From assembly GCA_964407325.1 (NCBI GenBank), contig CAYOVA010000008.1, forward strand, positions 1-47,777: a stretch of DNA of 47,777 nt, written 5' to 3'. Positions 26,474 through 34,626 of the stretch are shown here, in pieces (position 1 is the stretch's first letter; the number at the start of each line of letters is the position of its first letter). The notes beneath the pieces are model-generated. The model searched no databases. It was given only the letters and a program-made list of their open reading frames with translations, and was not told the origin of the DNA. Both the position numbers and the translations under genes were made by a program. Source of the DNA: JAOAFZ01 sp964407325 (GTDB lineage: Bacteria; Patescibacteriota; Microgenomatia; UBA1406; GWC2-37-13).

Positions 26474-26503
26474 ATTGTACAGGGAGAAAGAGTTTGGTAG
26501 GAT
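26474..26503. promoter_or_regulatory. Overlapping divergent leaderless promoters
   Basis: The plus promoter is TTGTAC (26475-26480), 17 nt, TAGGAT (26498-26503), ATG 6 nt later. The minus promoter has -10 TACAAT at plus 26474-26479, so the -35 of one is the -10 of the other. RNA polymerase cannot occupy both at once, so the two genes may be reciprocally expressed. Confidence 0.5.
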
Positions 26504-26509
26504 AGATGT

Positions 26510-27799
26510 ATGGATTTTGAAAACGGACCTATACATCCGGATATTACAGCTCACCCAGAGAATATCGATCCAATGCGACAGGCTACTCCATTAAATTTGG
26601 AAGCATTATCTGCTAAACCTGTACCCTCAACTCCTGAGCCTGATACTCCTACCTCGCATGAAACTGAAAAAATGCCTGAATTGTTGTCACCAGTACCTGC
26701 TGAAGGGATAGCAATTCGTAACACTCTTCTAGATATGGGCATTTTTTCACGAGATAAAACTCAAATTGTAAATAGTCACTTTGAAGTAGCGGGTAAGGAA
26801 TGGAGCAAAAATGCAGCAGTCGCAATTGACGCCATTACTGATAATATAGCCCAAGATTTGGGTGATGCAGTAAGTCATCTTCCTGCTGATGCAAGTGTAG
26901 AGGCAAAAATAGGAGAAATTGTTAATATGCTAAACGTTCGAGCTGAAGCAAGAGGTGTTAATAAGCCTCCCGAAAAACCTGATGCAAAAAATAAGTTAGC
27001 AGTAAAAGCAGGTTTTTCAAATGATGTCTATTTTCGAAAAAAGAATTCTCCTGAAGCAGCAACTGGACAGACAAGGAATCCTTTTAACATTAGATTTCGA
27101 TGGAACTATGATAAGTACGGAAATTTAGTTGAGGTAGTGGTAATTGCTGCAGTAGACACAGGTGAAGATGTCGAACTTCCAAACCTAGATTTAGTGAGCG
27201 AAGGGCCTAATATCCCAACAACAGCGCGGCGAGAGCTTGTTATCGCACAGGTTATTGGGAAAGATGAATTAGATTCAATTCCTAACATTCTTACAAAACT
27301 AGCGGAGCATGGATATGAAGTTGATGCATTTAAAGGAAAATGGAATAGAAATACAAGCCCAATTGAGCGGACGACTACTCCATACGGGTTGTATAAAAAA
27401 ACTCCGGATGACCCAGGAACTGCACTTAATGTTGAAGAAGCATTTCATGTAAGAACTCATCCCCCCTGGACAAAAATCGATAATTCAGATTCAACAAAAT
27501 GGAACGTGAAAGGTTCACTCTCTCCTGTAGAAATGATACCTTTTTTGGAAGTGTTCAATAACCCTAGAAATTTTAATAAAGACTCATTTGTTACAGACCC
27601 GAATGAAGTGATTGACTACGTTATTGAAGAAACAAATTTACATGTTGATGATCCTCAATCAAAGATTTCTGCAGAAGTTGAATTTAATGTCTTTCCACAA
27701 ATGGCAGCATTTGCGAAAGCTGCTTTTAAATGGTTCAATGCTGTACTCCCTGTGCAGGTTGATAACAGTCGCTCAGTATCAATAGCAAAAGCCGCCTAA
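26510..27799 (+). CDS. Soluble hypothetical protein, 429 aa
   Basis: The N-terminal 65 residues are Pro/Glu/Thr-rich and probably disordered. A helical segment (about 70-150) and a mixed alpha/beta region follow (NPFNIRFRWNYDKYGNLVEVVVIAAVDTG in shortened form; core about 185-300). The C-terminal part has conserved-looking acidic and aromatic residues (HPPWTKIDNSD, FNVFPQMAAFAKAAFKWFN). There is no signal peptide, membrane helix or recognised motif. The Pro/Glu-rich head resembles that of the 13155-16838 coiled-coil protein only in composition. Leaderless start. I do not recognise the function. Confidence 0.65.
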   Translation: MDFENGPIHPDITAHPENIDPMRQATPLNLEALSAKPVPSTPEPDTPTSHETEKMPELLSPVPAEGIAIRNTLLDMGIFSRDKTQIVNSHFEVAGKEWSKNAAVAIDAITDNIAQDLGDAVSHLPADASVEAKIGEIVNMLNVRAEARGVNKPPEKPDAKNKLAVKAGFSNDVYFRKKNSPEAATGQTRNPFNIRFRWNYDKYGNLVEVVVIAAVDTGEDVELPNLDLVSEGPNIPTTARRELVIAQVIGKDELDSIPNILTKLAEHGYEVDAFKGKWNRNTSPIERTTTPYGLYKKTPDDPGTALNVEEAFHVRTHPPWTKIDNSDSTKWNVKGSLSPVEMIPFLEVFNNPRNFNKDSFVTDPNEVIDYVIEETNLHVDDPQSKISAEVEFNVFPQMAAFAKAAFKWFNAVLPVQVDNSRSVSIAKAA

Positions 27800-27863
27800 C
27801 TCTTCCCCTTTTCTTACCTAAAATGACCAATTTCAGCCTTTGACCTTTGATATACTTGTAAGC

Positions 27864-28739
27864 ATGAGTATTAAACTTCCAAAACTTTTTTTAGACTCCG
27901 GAGATCCGGACGAAACCCGCAAAGCAAAAGGCCTGATAGGCACTATTGACGGCCAGACTACCAACCCCAGTCTTGTTGCCAAAAACCCCGATGTGCAAAA
28001 ATACATTGCAGGAGGCAAAAAGCTAACCGAAGAGGATCTTCTTACCAAATACAAAGAGATTATTCAGGAGATCGAAAAGGAACTTGCCGGCCCGATCTCT
28101 GTCGAGGTGAATGCAAATTGGGATTCAACTGCAAAGGATCTTCTCGAACAATCCGAAAAAATGTATACCTGGGGAAAAAATATCTACATGAAGTTCCCTA
28201 CCACCATGGCAGGAGTAGAGGCAGCTCACGAATTCACCAAAAAAGGCGGCCGTGTAAATATGACGTTGGTATTTACCCAGATGCAGGCTGCCGCAGTGTA
28301 TGAAGCAACAAAACCAACCCAGTCCCCCGCTTTTATTTCCCCATTTATGGGACGTTGGGATGATCGCGGTATGAATGGAACAGACCTAATCAAGAATATA
28401 CTCAAGCAATATCGCGATTATGAAAAAATTGAAAACCGCGAATGCCACGTTAAAGTGCTTGCTGCCTCAATTCGCAACCTTGACCACTTTTACCAGAGTA
28501 TTTACCTTGGCGCGGATATCGTAACGGTGCCTCTTAAAATTATCCAGGACTGGATACTGGACGAAAAATGGGTACCTGACGAACGCTACCGATACGAACC
28601 GGACCTGAAAGGCATGGTATATGAAGAAATTGCACCGGGAAAACCATATACCGAATACGCAATTGAAAAAATTGATGGTGATCTTCTGGATGAGGGTCTC
28701 AAGAAATTTGCTGCTGACTGGAAAAACCTGACCGGTTAA
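27864..28739 (+). CDS. tal: Transaldolase
   Basis: 291 aa from ATG 27864, located 7 nt after TATACT (27851-27856, extended by an upstream TG); the in-frame TTG at 27840 lies upstream of the promoter. Transfers a dihydroxyacetone unit between sugar phosphates in the non-oxidative pentose phosphate pathway. KLFLDSGDPDE is the first barrel strand (Asp), and DGQTTNPSLVAKN is the TTNPS motif. NIYMKFPTT holds the Schiff-base Lys, and NMTLVFTQMQA and ISPFMGRWDDRG complete the phosphate and active-site loops. Somewhat longer than minimal TalC forms. No other pentose phosphate gene is near. Confidence 0.92.
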   Translation: MSIKLPKLFLDSGDPDETRKAKGLIGTIDGQTTNPSLVAKNPDVQKYIAGGKKLTEEDLLTKYKEIIQEIEKELAGPISVEVNANWDSTAKDLLEQSEKMYTWGKNIYMKFPTTMAGVEAAHEFTKKGGRVNMTLVFTQMQAAAVYEATKPTQSPAFISPFMGRWDDRGMNGTDLIKNILKQYRDYEKIENRECHVKVLAASIRNLDHFYQSIYLGADIVTVPLKIIQDWILDEKWVPDERYRYEPDLKGMVYEEIAPGKPYTEYAIEKIDGDLLDEGLKKFAADWKNLTG

Positions 28740-28767
28740 GTTCCGCGGATTGTATATAATACACAGT

Positions 28768-29454
28768 ATGAAAGAAAAACTTGCCCGGCTGAAAATATAT
28801 TTCCAGAACAATCCGGTAATGGCATTTGTTGCTGTTATTGTGCTGGTCACGGTTGTTCTTGGTGGCATTGCAATGGCTGGCAGTTTTAGCGGAAACTCGG
28901 AAGACGAAGAACAGGTAAAAATTGAAGAAAAATCTGAAAAAAAGATTGCACAGGATGAAGAAAATGAAGCCGAAGAGGAGGAAGAACTGGCAATGGATGA
29001 GGAAAAAGATGAAGAGCCAGCTCCGACAAAAAAAGCGGCAGTATCCCCTTCCGCTACCCCGACAACTGCAACTACTCCCACCGCAACACCCACTCCCCAG
29101 GAGAAGAAATTTTCGATCAACTTTTTAGGAGATGTGTACGAAGACAAAAACTGCAACGGCAGCCGCGATGGCGATGAAACAGGGCTTTCAGGGCTTACCG
29201 TCAACCTTTTTAAAACATCAGACAACTCTGCATATAAAGGATTAACGACTGCAAGTAACGGCCACTACACGTTTTCTACAGACTTAAAAGAAGGCGAAAG
29301 TTTATCCTTAAAAGCACAACCAGTTATCCCCGACACACATATTATTAAGCCTGGAACTACGTATAACACTGTTGAATTGAAGCAAGGTTCTGCAAGTGGC
29401 GGACAGAATTTCTATCTGGTGCCGAAGGCAAATGAGAGTCAGTGTAGTTCTTAA
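28768..29454 (+). CDS. Membrane-anchored protein with SdrD-B-like domain
   Basis: 228 aa from ATG 28768 (7 nt after TATAAT, 28755-28760). A basic N-terminus and one membrane helix (about 18-42) are followed by a long Glu/Lys-rich, highly acidic stalk and a Pro/Thr linker. A roughly 100-residue beta domain starts GDVYEDKNCNGSRDGDETGL, the calcium-binding SdrD-B signature, and ends in FYLVPK. This is an outward-facing adhesin-type domain on a spacer. It has no sortase motif; anchoring is by the N-terminal helix. Confidence 0.8.
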   Translation: MKEKLARLKIYFQNNPVMAFVAVIVLVTVVLGGIAMAGSFSGNSEDEEQVKIEEKSEKKIAQDEENEAEEEEELAMDEEKDEEPAPTKKAAVSPSATPTTATTPTATPTPQEKKFSINFLGDVYEDKNCNGSRDGDETGLSGLTVNLFKTSDNSAYKGLTTASNGHYTFSTDLKEGESLSLKAQPVIPDTHIIKPGTTYNTVELKQGSASGGQNFYLVPKANESQCSS

Positions 29455-29487
29455 AAATAACTGTAATTCTACACTAGTAAAAAGATT

Positions 29488-31212
29488 TTATGCAGCAGCT
29501 ACTCTTCGATAAATTGAACCTCTTTTGTCTACTCCCATTCCAATTTTCTTTGCCTCCCGTTCAGAACGAATAAGCTCAGATCGAGGCATTTTCTGCCCGG
29601 GAATATCAAGCGCATTTTCTCGTTTTGGACCAGTGGTAGCAAACACAATCGGAGTTCCCGTTTGCCGCTGGATAAACGCAAGGAACTTTTGAGCGTTTTC
29701 AGGAAGGTCTTCAAATTTGGTTGCACGAGCGACTGATTCCCCATCCCATCCCGGTAATTCTACATAGTGAGGAGTTAATCCTTCCTGGTGAATAACACCT
29801 GGTTGGTACGGAATCCGCTTCCCATGTACATCTGTATAGTGGGTGCAGACGCGAATTGGAAAATCAGCTCTAGCAATATCAAGATGCGTACCGGCAAGCA
29901 CTTCGATGCCACCCATTCGAATGTTATATCTCATCAGTTCAAGGTCAATTTCGCAAATGTCTCGGAACCTTCCACTTGTTGTTCCCTTTTCATTTGCCAC
30001 ATTCCGAATCCACAATCCGTTCTGTTGCTCCTGACTCATTGCCGCCGCTTCTTCTTCGGAGACTCCGGTACGGGGCAACTGCAAATCTGTAATCATCCGG
30101 GCACTGCCTACACTAGACATGTATGGAATTTTGAATATCCCCACTCTATCTTGGATATTCTCACCTTTCCAAAACCGGGTTCCGGTGTTCACACCAGTAA
30201 CAGAGGTATCATACGATGTTACATCTTTCCTTCTCCCCAACCAGGCATTTAAACCGATTGCTTGGGCTCCTTCAAACAGTACACCCTGGGACATATCGTG
30301 ATACAAATCCTGATGCACCAGGAAGGTGTTCTGGATCATTCTTTTTTCATAGGGAACCTGTTCCTCGCGTTGCAGATACCATCCTCTCACATCGCGAAGT
30401 CTGTCAATAAATTCTTGTTTTGTTCCTACATTCCTAGTAATAGCTTTTCCCTCTTTACGAGTTGCCTTAAGATCAGGAACCTGCATAGTGGAAATATCCT
30501 TCTGATTATCTCTGAATCTCTTTTCGTAGTCATCGTACCGCTTAGCCATCTTAGCCTCCCAATCTTCGGCGATTAAATCCTTTACGTTCATTTCATTCCT
30601 GGTAAGAAAGTCAGAATATCCTATGGTAATTGCTCTTCCCGTTCCGCCAGCAGATCTGCCTTCTGTCAATTCCCTATTCAGGACTTCCATGGCGCGATCC
30701 AAATCCGTTACCATAATCGCCTCTTCACTCAACATCAGCTTTTCACGCAAGTCACCTACTATATCTTCCGCATCTTCGATTTCTGTACGCAAATCCTCCA
30801 TGTGAATAATCATGCCGCTATCCATAAGACCAATTGCTTCGGGGTACATAATTCCTGACGGAAGTTGATGAAGGGGTACTTTTCTTCCATCCTCGGTGTA
30901 AATAGTATGTCCTGCATTACTACCGCCACCATAACGGACTACATATGCCCCTTTTACACCAGGTATTTTCAACATCGCTTCCAGTTTATTGTCGACGATT
31001 CGACCTTTGCCTTCATCTCCCAATTGTGCACCTAAAATAGCCACAGTATAATCACGCGCAATATGATCGAATATTCTTTCAGCCCCTATTGGCCAGCCAA
31101 CAAAAACCTGATTTTCATCATATACCGCGCGAATATCATCCTCCACAAATGCATGGGGGGCGGCATTACGAAGTTCTGCTTGTGAACGAAGTGTTGCTTC
31201 TGCTGTTCTCAT
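29488..31212 (-). CDS. purA: Divergent, enlarged adenylosuccinate synthetase
   Basis: 574 aa against about 430 in the family. Catalyses GTP-dependent joining of IMP and aspartate, the first committed step to AMP. The P-loop-like GAQLGDEGKG (61-70, catalytic Asp66; Trp of the usual motif is Leu) and SNAGHT with His102 are intact. VLFEGAQAIGLNAWLGRRK replaces the usual EGAQGTLLDIDHG. GTTSGRFRD corresponds to the arginine loop, and TGTPIVFATTGPKR is the C-terminal guanine-binding stretch. Extra sequence lies in a 50-aa N-terminal extension and a charged insertion around 205-275. A weak -10 (TACAAT, plus 31222-31227) is 9 nt upstream. No purB is in the window. Confidence 0.85.
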   Translation of the reverse strand: MRTAEATLRSQAELRNAAPHAFVEDDIRAVYDENQVFVGWPIGAERIFDHIARDYTVAILGAQLGDEGKGRIVDNKLEAMLKIPGVKGAYVVRYGGGSNAGHTIYTEDGRKVPLHQLPSGIMYPEAIGLMDSGMIIHMEDLRTEIEDAEDIVGDLREKLMLSEEAIMVTDLDRAMEVLNRELTEGRSAGGTGRAITIGYSDFLTRNEMNVKDLIAEDWEAKMAKRYDDYEKRFRDNQKDISTMQVPDLKATRKEGKAITRNVGTKQEFIDRLRDVRGWYLQREEQVPYEKRMIQNTFLVHQDLYHDMSQGVLFEGAQAIGLNAWLGRRKDVTSYDTSVTGVNTGTRFWKGENIQDRVGIFKIPYMSSVGSARMITDLQLPRTGVSEEEAAAMSQEQQNGLWIRNVANEKGTTSGRFRDICEIDLELMRYNIRMGGIEVLAGTHLDIARADFPIRVCTHYTDVHGKRIPYQPGVIHQEGLTPHYVELPGWDGESVARATKFEDLPENAQKFLAFIQRQTGTPIVFATTGPKRENALDIPGQKMPRSELIRSEREAKKIGMGVDKRGSIYRRVAAA

Positions 31213-31309
31213 GTTCGTTCGATTGTAGTTGTTGATTAGAACTTAGGCAATACCAGCCTCGATATATCTACACACCTGCTACACACTCACCTAAAAATTC
31301 CTTTTAGTG

Positions 31310-31338
31310 TTGACAACTGTTTTTGTTTCTTTCATAAT
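31310..31338 (+). promoter_or_regulatory. Near-consensus promoter of the glutaredoxin-like gene
   Basis: TTGACA (31310-31315), 17 nt, CATAAT (31333-31338). The ATG lies 11 nt further, so a leader of only about 4-5 nt is expected. No Shine-Dalgarno is visible. Confidence 0.65.
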
Positions 31339-31349
31339 GAAACGTATCA

Positions 31350-32240
31350 ATGAAAATCACCGTTTATACCATAACTGATTGCAAATTTTCACAAGAGGAA
31401 AAGGAATACCTGAAGGGTCTTAATTTGCCTTTTGAAGAAAAAAATCTGGAACAGAATAAGGATTGGTTGACGGAAATGTTGACTGTTTCAAATAATTTTG
31501 CGGGTACGCCAGTTACGGTGATTGAAAAGGATGATGGTTCGAAGGTTGTTTTGAAAGGGTTTACTAAGGAGGAGTTCGAAAAGGAACTCAATGTAAAGGG
31601 TCCAGCTGCTGCCTCCGCCTCGACAGATGCAGCCAAGACCGGGAATGGGATTGGGAATGATGTTAGCGCAGGTACCGGAGCTGCAGGATCGAGCGCAGCT
31701 GCTGCTATACCTGTTGAAGCGCCGGCTGCCCCGACAGCTGCTGCACCAGAACCTACCGCAGCGGCAGGGACACCACCGGAGCCCGTACCACCGGCTGCAC
31801 CAGAGCCTGCTGCTCCAGCTATTCCTGAGCCAGCAACTCCGGCGATGCCTGAGCCGGCAATGCCAGAAGCACCGGCTTCTGAACCTGCTATGCCAGTAGC
31901 GCCTGAGGTTCCTCAGACGCCAGCTATGCCTGCTGAAGCACCCGCTCCAGCACCAGTTTCTGTTCCTGATTTGTCAGCAGGAGTAACGGTAGGGGGAGAT
32001 GCCCCGACCGCCGCTCCATCCGCTGAACCGCCAGCATCCACTATGCCGGCTGCACCTTCCATGCCAAGTGCCCCAGCTGCTTCAGACCCTGCAGCTGTTG
32101 CACCAGCGGCACCTACAACTCCTAGTGAGCCTCCAGCTTCACCTGCAGCTGCTCCCCAGGTAAATGATGATGCTTTGAATGCAATTCTGAATAATTTGCA
32201 GTCAAAAGTATCTACTCCTGGAGAAGCTCCCAAGCAGTAA
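31350..32240 (+). CDS. Glutaredoxin-like domain fused to a long Ala/Pro-rich tail
   Basis: 296 aa. Residues 1-80 form a thioredoxin fold: KITVYTITDCKFSQEEKEYL with a monothiol CKFS site (Cys11), then FAGTPVTVIE carrying the cis-Pro, and GFTKEEFEKEL. The remaining 210 residues are dominated by Ala and Pro with Glu and Met (PAPA/PEPA repeats), plus a short helical end NDDALNAILNNLQSKV. There is no membrane segment, so it is cytoplasmic. The tail may be a flexible tether or a surface-binding region. A fusion of this kind is unusual; the reading frame appears intact and the start follows a strong promoter. Confidence 0.78.
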   Translation: MKITVYTITDCKFSQEEKEYLKGLNLPFEEKNLEQNKDWLTEMLTVSNNFAGTPVTVIEKDDGSKVVLKGFTKEEFEKELNVKGPAAASASTDAAKTGNGIGNDVSAGTGAAGSSAAAAIPVEAPAAPTAAAPEPTAAAGTPPEPVPPAAPEPAAPAIPEPATPAMPEPAMPEAPASEPAMPVAPEVPQTPAMPAEAPAPAPVSVPDLSAGVTVGGDAPTAAPSAEPPASTMPAAPSMPSAPAASDPAAVAPAAPTTPSEPPASPAAAPQVNDDALNAILNNLQSKVSTPGEAPKQ

Positions 32241-32261
32241 CCAGCTTGTGATACACGTCAC

Positions 32262-32290
32262 TTTACAAACTACTATATCTTTCGTATACT
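32262..32290 (+). promoter_or_regulatory. Promoter of the trans-sulfuration enzyme gene
   Basis: TTTACA (32262-32267), 17 nt, TATACT (32285-32290). The ATG is at 32319, so this gene has a leader of about 20 nt, unlike most neighbours; no clear Shine-Dalgarno is present. Confidence 0.6.
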
Positions 32291-32318
32291 ATTTAGATTA
32301 CCTTTTGAGTAATTTGTA

Positions 32319-33494
32319 ATGAAGCGTAGAACCAAAGCAATTCATACTGGTGTTCGTACTGCTGACCCGTCTTATGGGTCTGTCGTTCCACCAATTTATC
32401 CTTCCTCAACTTTTGCGTTTCCTGATGCGATTGAAGGTGCTCACCGGTTTGCGTGGGAATCAAGCGGAATGGTTTACAGCCGCTGGACTAACCCCACAGT
32501 GCGCGCTTTAGAAGAACGTGTAGCAGCAGTAGAGGGTGCAGATGAATGTATTGCGGTCGCTTCTGGAATGGCGGCAATAACTGGCCCGATGTTTTCTTTG
32601 TTGAAACAGGGAGATCATGTTGTGGCCCACTGTACCCTTTATGGCGCCAGTTTTGACTTTATTAACCGCTGTTTACCCAAATATGGAATTGAATCTACGT
32701 TCACCAACTTCACTGATATTGAAAGCTTGAAAGCTGCAATAAAGCCCAATACAAAACTTATTTATCTTGAAACGCCTACCAATCCGACCATGGAGATTAT
32801 CGATATTGCAGCAGTTGTGGCAATAGCTCGTGAGCACGGGATTGTGACTATGATTGATGCTTCATTCGCACCCCGTCCGATGCAGGACAACATTGGACTG
32901 GGCGTAGATATTGTTGTCCACAGTCTAACCAAATACATGGGCGGCCATTCCGATTTGATTGCCGGGGCGATACTAGGGAAAAAGGAGTTGTTGTTACCCA
33001 TTCGCAAAGATGTTACAGTTGTATATGGTCCAACCATGTCTCCATTTACTGCGTATTTAATAATGCGTGGAATTGCTACGCTTGATATTCGCGTAAAACA
33101 GATTAACGAAAATGCTCTAAAAGTTGCCCAGTTCCTTGAGAAACATCCTGATGTTGAGCAGGTGTTCTATCCTGGATTACAGTCTCATCCCCAGTATGAG
33201 CTAGCCCAAAAGCAAATGCCAGGTGGGTATGGTGCGGTTATGTCGTTTATCGTAAAAGGTGGCTTTGAAAAAGCGCAGAAAATCGCAAATAACATTAAAG
33301 TGTTTACCCTTGCTGTTTCGTTAGGAGGCGTTGAGAGCTTAATTCAACACCCCGCCTCTATGACCCATTCAAAAATGACCGAAGAAGAACGGGCAAAAGC
33401 CGGAATTAAAAGCGGACTTATCCGCATTTCGGTAGGAATCGAGGATATCGACGACCAGATCGCGGCACTGGAAGAGGCGTTTAAGACTACGTGA
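32319..33494 (+). CDS. PLP-dependent Cys/Met metabolism enzyme (methionine gamma-lyase/cystathionine gamma-lyase family)
   Basis: 391 aa, normal family length. YSRWTNPTVRALEERVAAVEG and ASGMAAITGPMFSLL are the cofactor-binding N-terminal signatures. LYGASFDF holds the Tyr that stacks on PLP, and YLETPTNPTMEIIDI is standard. VHSLTKYMGGHSD holds the Schiff-base Lys. VSLGGVESLIQHPASMTHS near the end is diagnostic. Methionine gamma-lyases have Cys after LYG; here it is Ala, and the usual DNTFA is DASFA, so specificity may differ. It probably cleaves or exchanges sulfur amino acids in the cytoplasm. No other methionine pathway gene is nearby. Confidence 0.88.
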   Translation: MKRRTKAIHTGVRTADPSYGSVVPPIYPSSTFAFPDAIEGAHRFAWESSGMVYSRWTNPTVRALEERVAAVEGADECIAVASGMAAITGPMFSLLKQGDHVVAHCTLYGASFDFINRCLPKYGIESTFTNFTDIESLKAAIKPNTKLIYLETPTNPTMEIIDIAAVVAIAREHGIVTMIDASFAPRPMQDNIGLGVDIVVHSLTKYMGGHSDLIAGAILGKKELLLPIRKDVTVVYGPTMSPFTAYLIMRGIATLDIRVKQINENALKVAQFLEKHPDVEQVFYPGLQSHPQYELAQKQMPGGYGAVMSFIVKGGFEKAQKIANNIKVFTLAVSLGGVESLIQHPASMTHSKMTEEERAKAGIKSGLIRISVGIEDIDDQIAALEEAFKTT

Positions 33495-33509
33495 TTATGT
33501 GTTTTTCTA

Positions 33510-33899
33510 TTACTTCGCTTTAGTGGTTTTTCGTTTCGGTTTCTTCTTTTTTGGAAGTGTATCCATTACGAGACCAGCGCCGGTGCTTTCGGTATAATAG
33601 CTCCTCGACCCGCTTGAAAGTATCTTGTTCAGATAGGCTTCTTTGTTTACCGCATCTGCCAGTATTACCTTCATAAGGGACTGGTATGGGATATCACGCT
33701 TGTTTGCCATGATTTTAATTTCATCCAGAAGCATCAGAGGAATGCGCAAACTAATAGTTTCACTTGACGGTTTTAAATTCGGGAACCTTACTGGTTTAGC
33801 TTTACTCCAATCGATATAATCAGTTGAGTCAGCAACAGACCAAAACTCTCTTTCCTCATCTTCATTTTTAAACTGTGGAATTTTTTTTAATTCTTTCAT
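33510..33899 (-). CDS. brnA: BrnA-type antitoxin
   Basis: 129 aa. The N-terminal IPQFKNEDEEREFWSVAD is the BrnA signature. PSSETISLRIPLMLLDEIK then IPYQSLMKVILAD is a ribbon-helix-helix DNA-binding region. A basic Lys-rich tail follows (KKKKPKRKTTKAK). In BrnTA modules the antitoxin follows the toxin, as here, with a 4-nt overlap. It is expected to repress the operator upstream of brnT. The longer C-terminus is an addition compared with short BrnA proteins. Confidence 0.85.
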   Translation of the reverse strand: MKELKKIPQFKNEDEEREFWSVADSTDYIDWSKAKPVRFPNLKPSSETISLRIPLMLLDEIKIMANKRDIPYQSLMKVILADAVNKEAYLNKILSSGSRSYYTESTGAGLVMDTLPKKKKPKRKTTKAK

Positions 33900-34198
33900 A
33901 TATTTTGCTCTGAATGTAATAAATTGTTATATTCTATTCTTTCTTTTTTATGTTGATCTCGTGCTGAGATAACTCTAATACTATTTTTTCTTATTGTAAA
34001 ACATATATACAGTAACCTTTTGTTCTTGGTTTCTCCTAATGCGAAAAAACGTTCTTCATTATGTGAATGTTTGAGGTCAGGATAGACAAACGGTTTATTA
34101 AGAAATACTTCTTCACACTCCAGATTACTAACCTTATGCTTGATCTGATTTTTATCTTTATTGCCTTGATCCCAGTCAAAAGTGATTACATCTTTCAT
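33896..34198 (-). CDS. brnT: BrnT-type ribonuclease toxin
   Basis: 100 aa. FDWDQGNKDKNQIKHKVS is the BrnT entry motif. ECEEVFLNKPFVYPDLKHSHNEERFFALGETKNKRL and IRVISARDQHKKERIEY (each given here as recognisable blocks) complete the family pattern, with the conserved Arg and Lys of the RNase site. It is first in the module. Its start lies 7 nt after a TATAGT -10 (plus 34206-34211) within a 19-bp inverted repeat. Confidence 0.87.
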   Translation of the reverse strand: MKDVITFDWDQGNKDKNQIKHKVSNLECEEVFLNKPFVYPDLKHSHNEERFFALGETKNKRLLYICFTIRKNSIRVISARDQHKKERIEYNNLLHSEQNI

Positions 34199-34217
34199 GT
34201 ATATTACTATAATATAC
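34199..34217 (-). promoter_or_regulatory. Operator/promoter of the BrnTA module
   Basis: Inverted repeat GTATATTA-N3-TAATATAC with perfect 8-bp arms, abutting the brnT start codon and covering its -10 box. This is the expected autoregulatory site for BrnA. Confidence 0.7.
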
Positions 34218-34229
34218 GAATGCTAAAAG

Positions 34230-34361
34230 TCAAGCGTAAAAATGAAGTTTTATGTAGAGTTTTTTTGTGTAGGTAGGGGTGTATTCTCTCGAATGCAGGC
34301 AGCCTTGTGATGGCTGCTCCTCCGCTGCTATGGCGGAGTCCCCTTCGATGATTTTCCTCAT
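34230..34361 (-). CDS. Possible 43-aa peptide ORF with strong Shine-Dalgarno
   Basis: On the minus strand AAAGGAGAG sits just before ATG 34361, and the ORF runs to 34230 (MRKIIEGDSAIAAEEQPSQG at its start). The start codon itself lies in a 7-bp stem (34345-34364) and two more hairpins fall inside the ORF (34299-34317, 34320-34338). The peptide is unlike anything I know. It may be a leader peptide or a chance ORF in a structured RNA. Confidence 0.3.
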   Translation of the reverse strand: MRKIIEGDSAIAAEEQPSQGCLHSREYTPTYTKKLYIKLHFYA

Positions 34362-34626
34362 CGATTCTCTCCTTTCAGAAAGATAAGTGAGTTTTTGCCA
34401 ATCCTGCCTTACGCGGGGCCCTGGCATCCTAGGAACAGGTTATGAGCCTGCCGGCTTGACCCGGATACATCCCAGGAACTTGGCTGGGTTTATCACTCTC
34501 CCTGCCGGGTTCCCCATTTGGCGGTCCTTGCGGATTCGCCGCGCTCGATTTATGCGCAGATTGCTCCGTTGGCATGAAGTATCGAGACTTCCGAGTTTTT
34601 ATAGAGGGGTCGACCTCTCAATATTG
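34297..34626. other. GC-rich, hairpin-dense stretch without a convincing gene
   Basis: Hairpins: GCAGCC/GGCTGC (34299-34317), CTCCGC/GCGGAG (34320-34338), CGATGA/TCATCG (34346-34363), CCCAG/CTGGG around 34473-34490, and AGAGG/CCTCT (34603-34618), the last just after the 34627-35043 gene and plausibly its terminator. CCTGCCGG occurs twice (about 34449 and 34499). Composition matches the adjacent GC-rich gene, not the flanking genome. A structured non-coding RNA is possible. Confidence 0.4.

Noticed and set aside
34440..34470. Anticodon-like stem-loop with CAT on the minus strand, resembling tRNA-Met
   Set aside because: No matching acceptor stem, D-arm or GTTCRA T-arm could be assembled around it.
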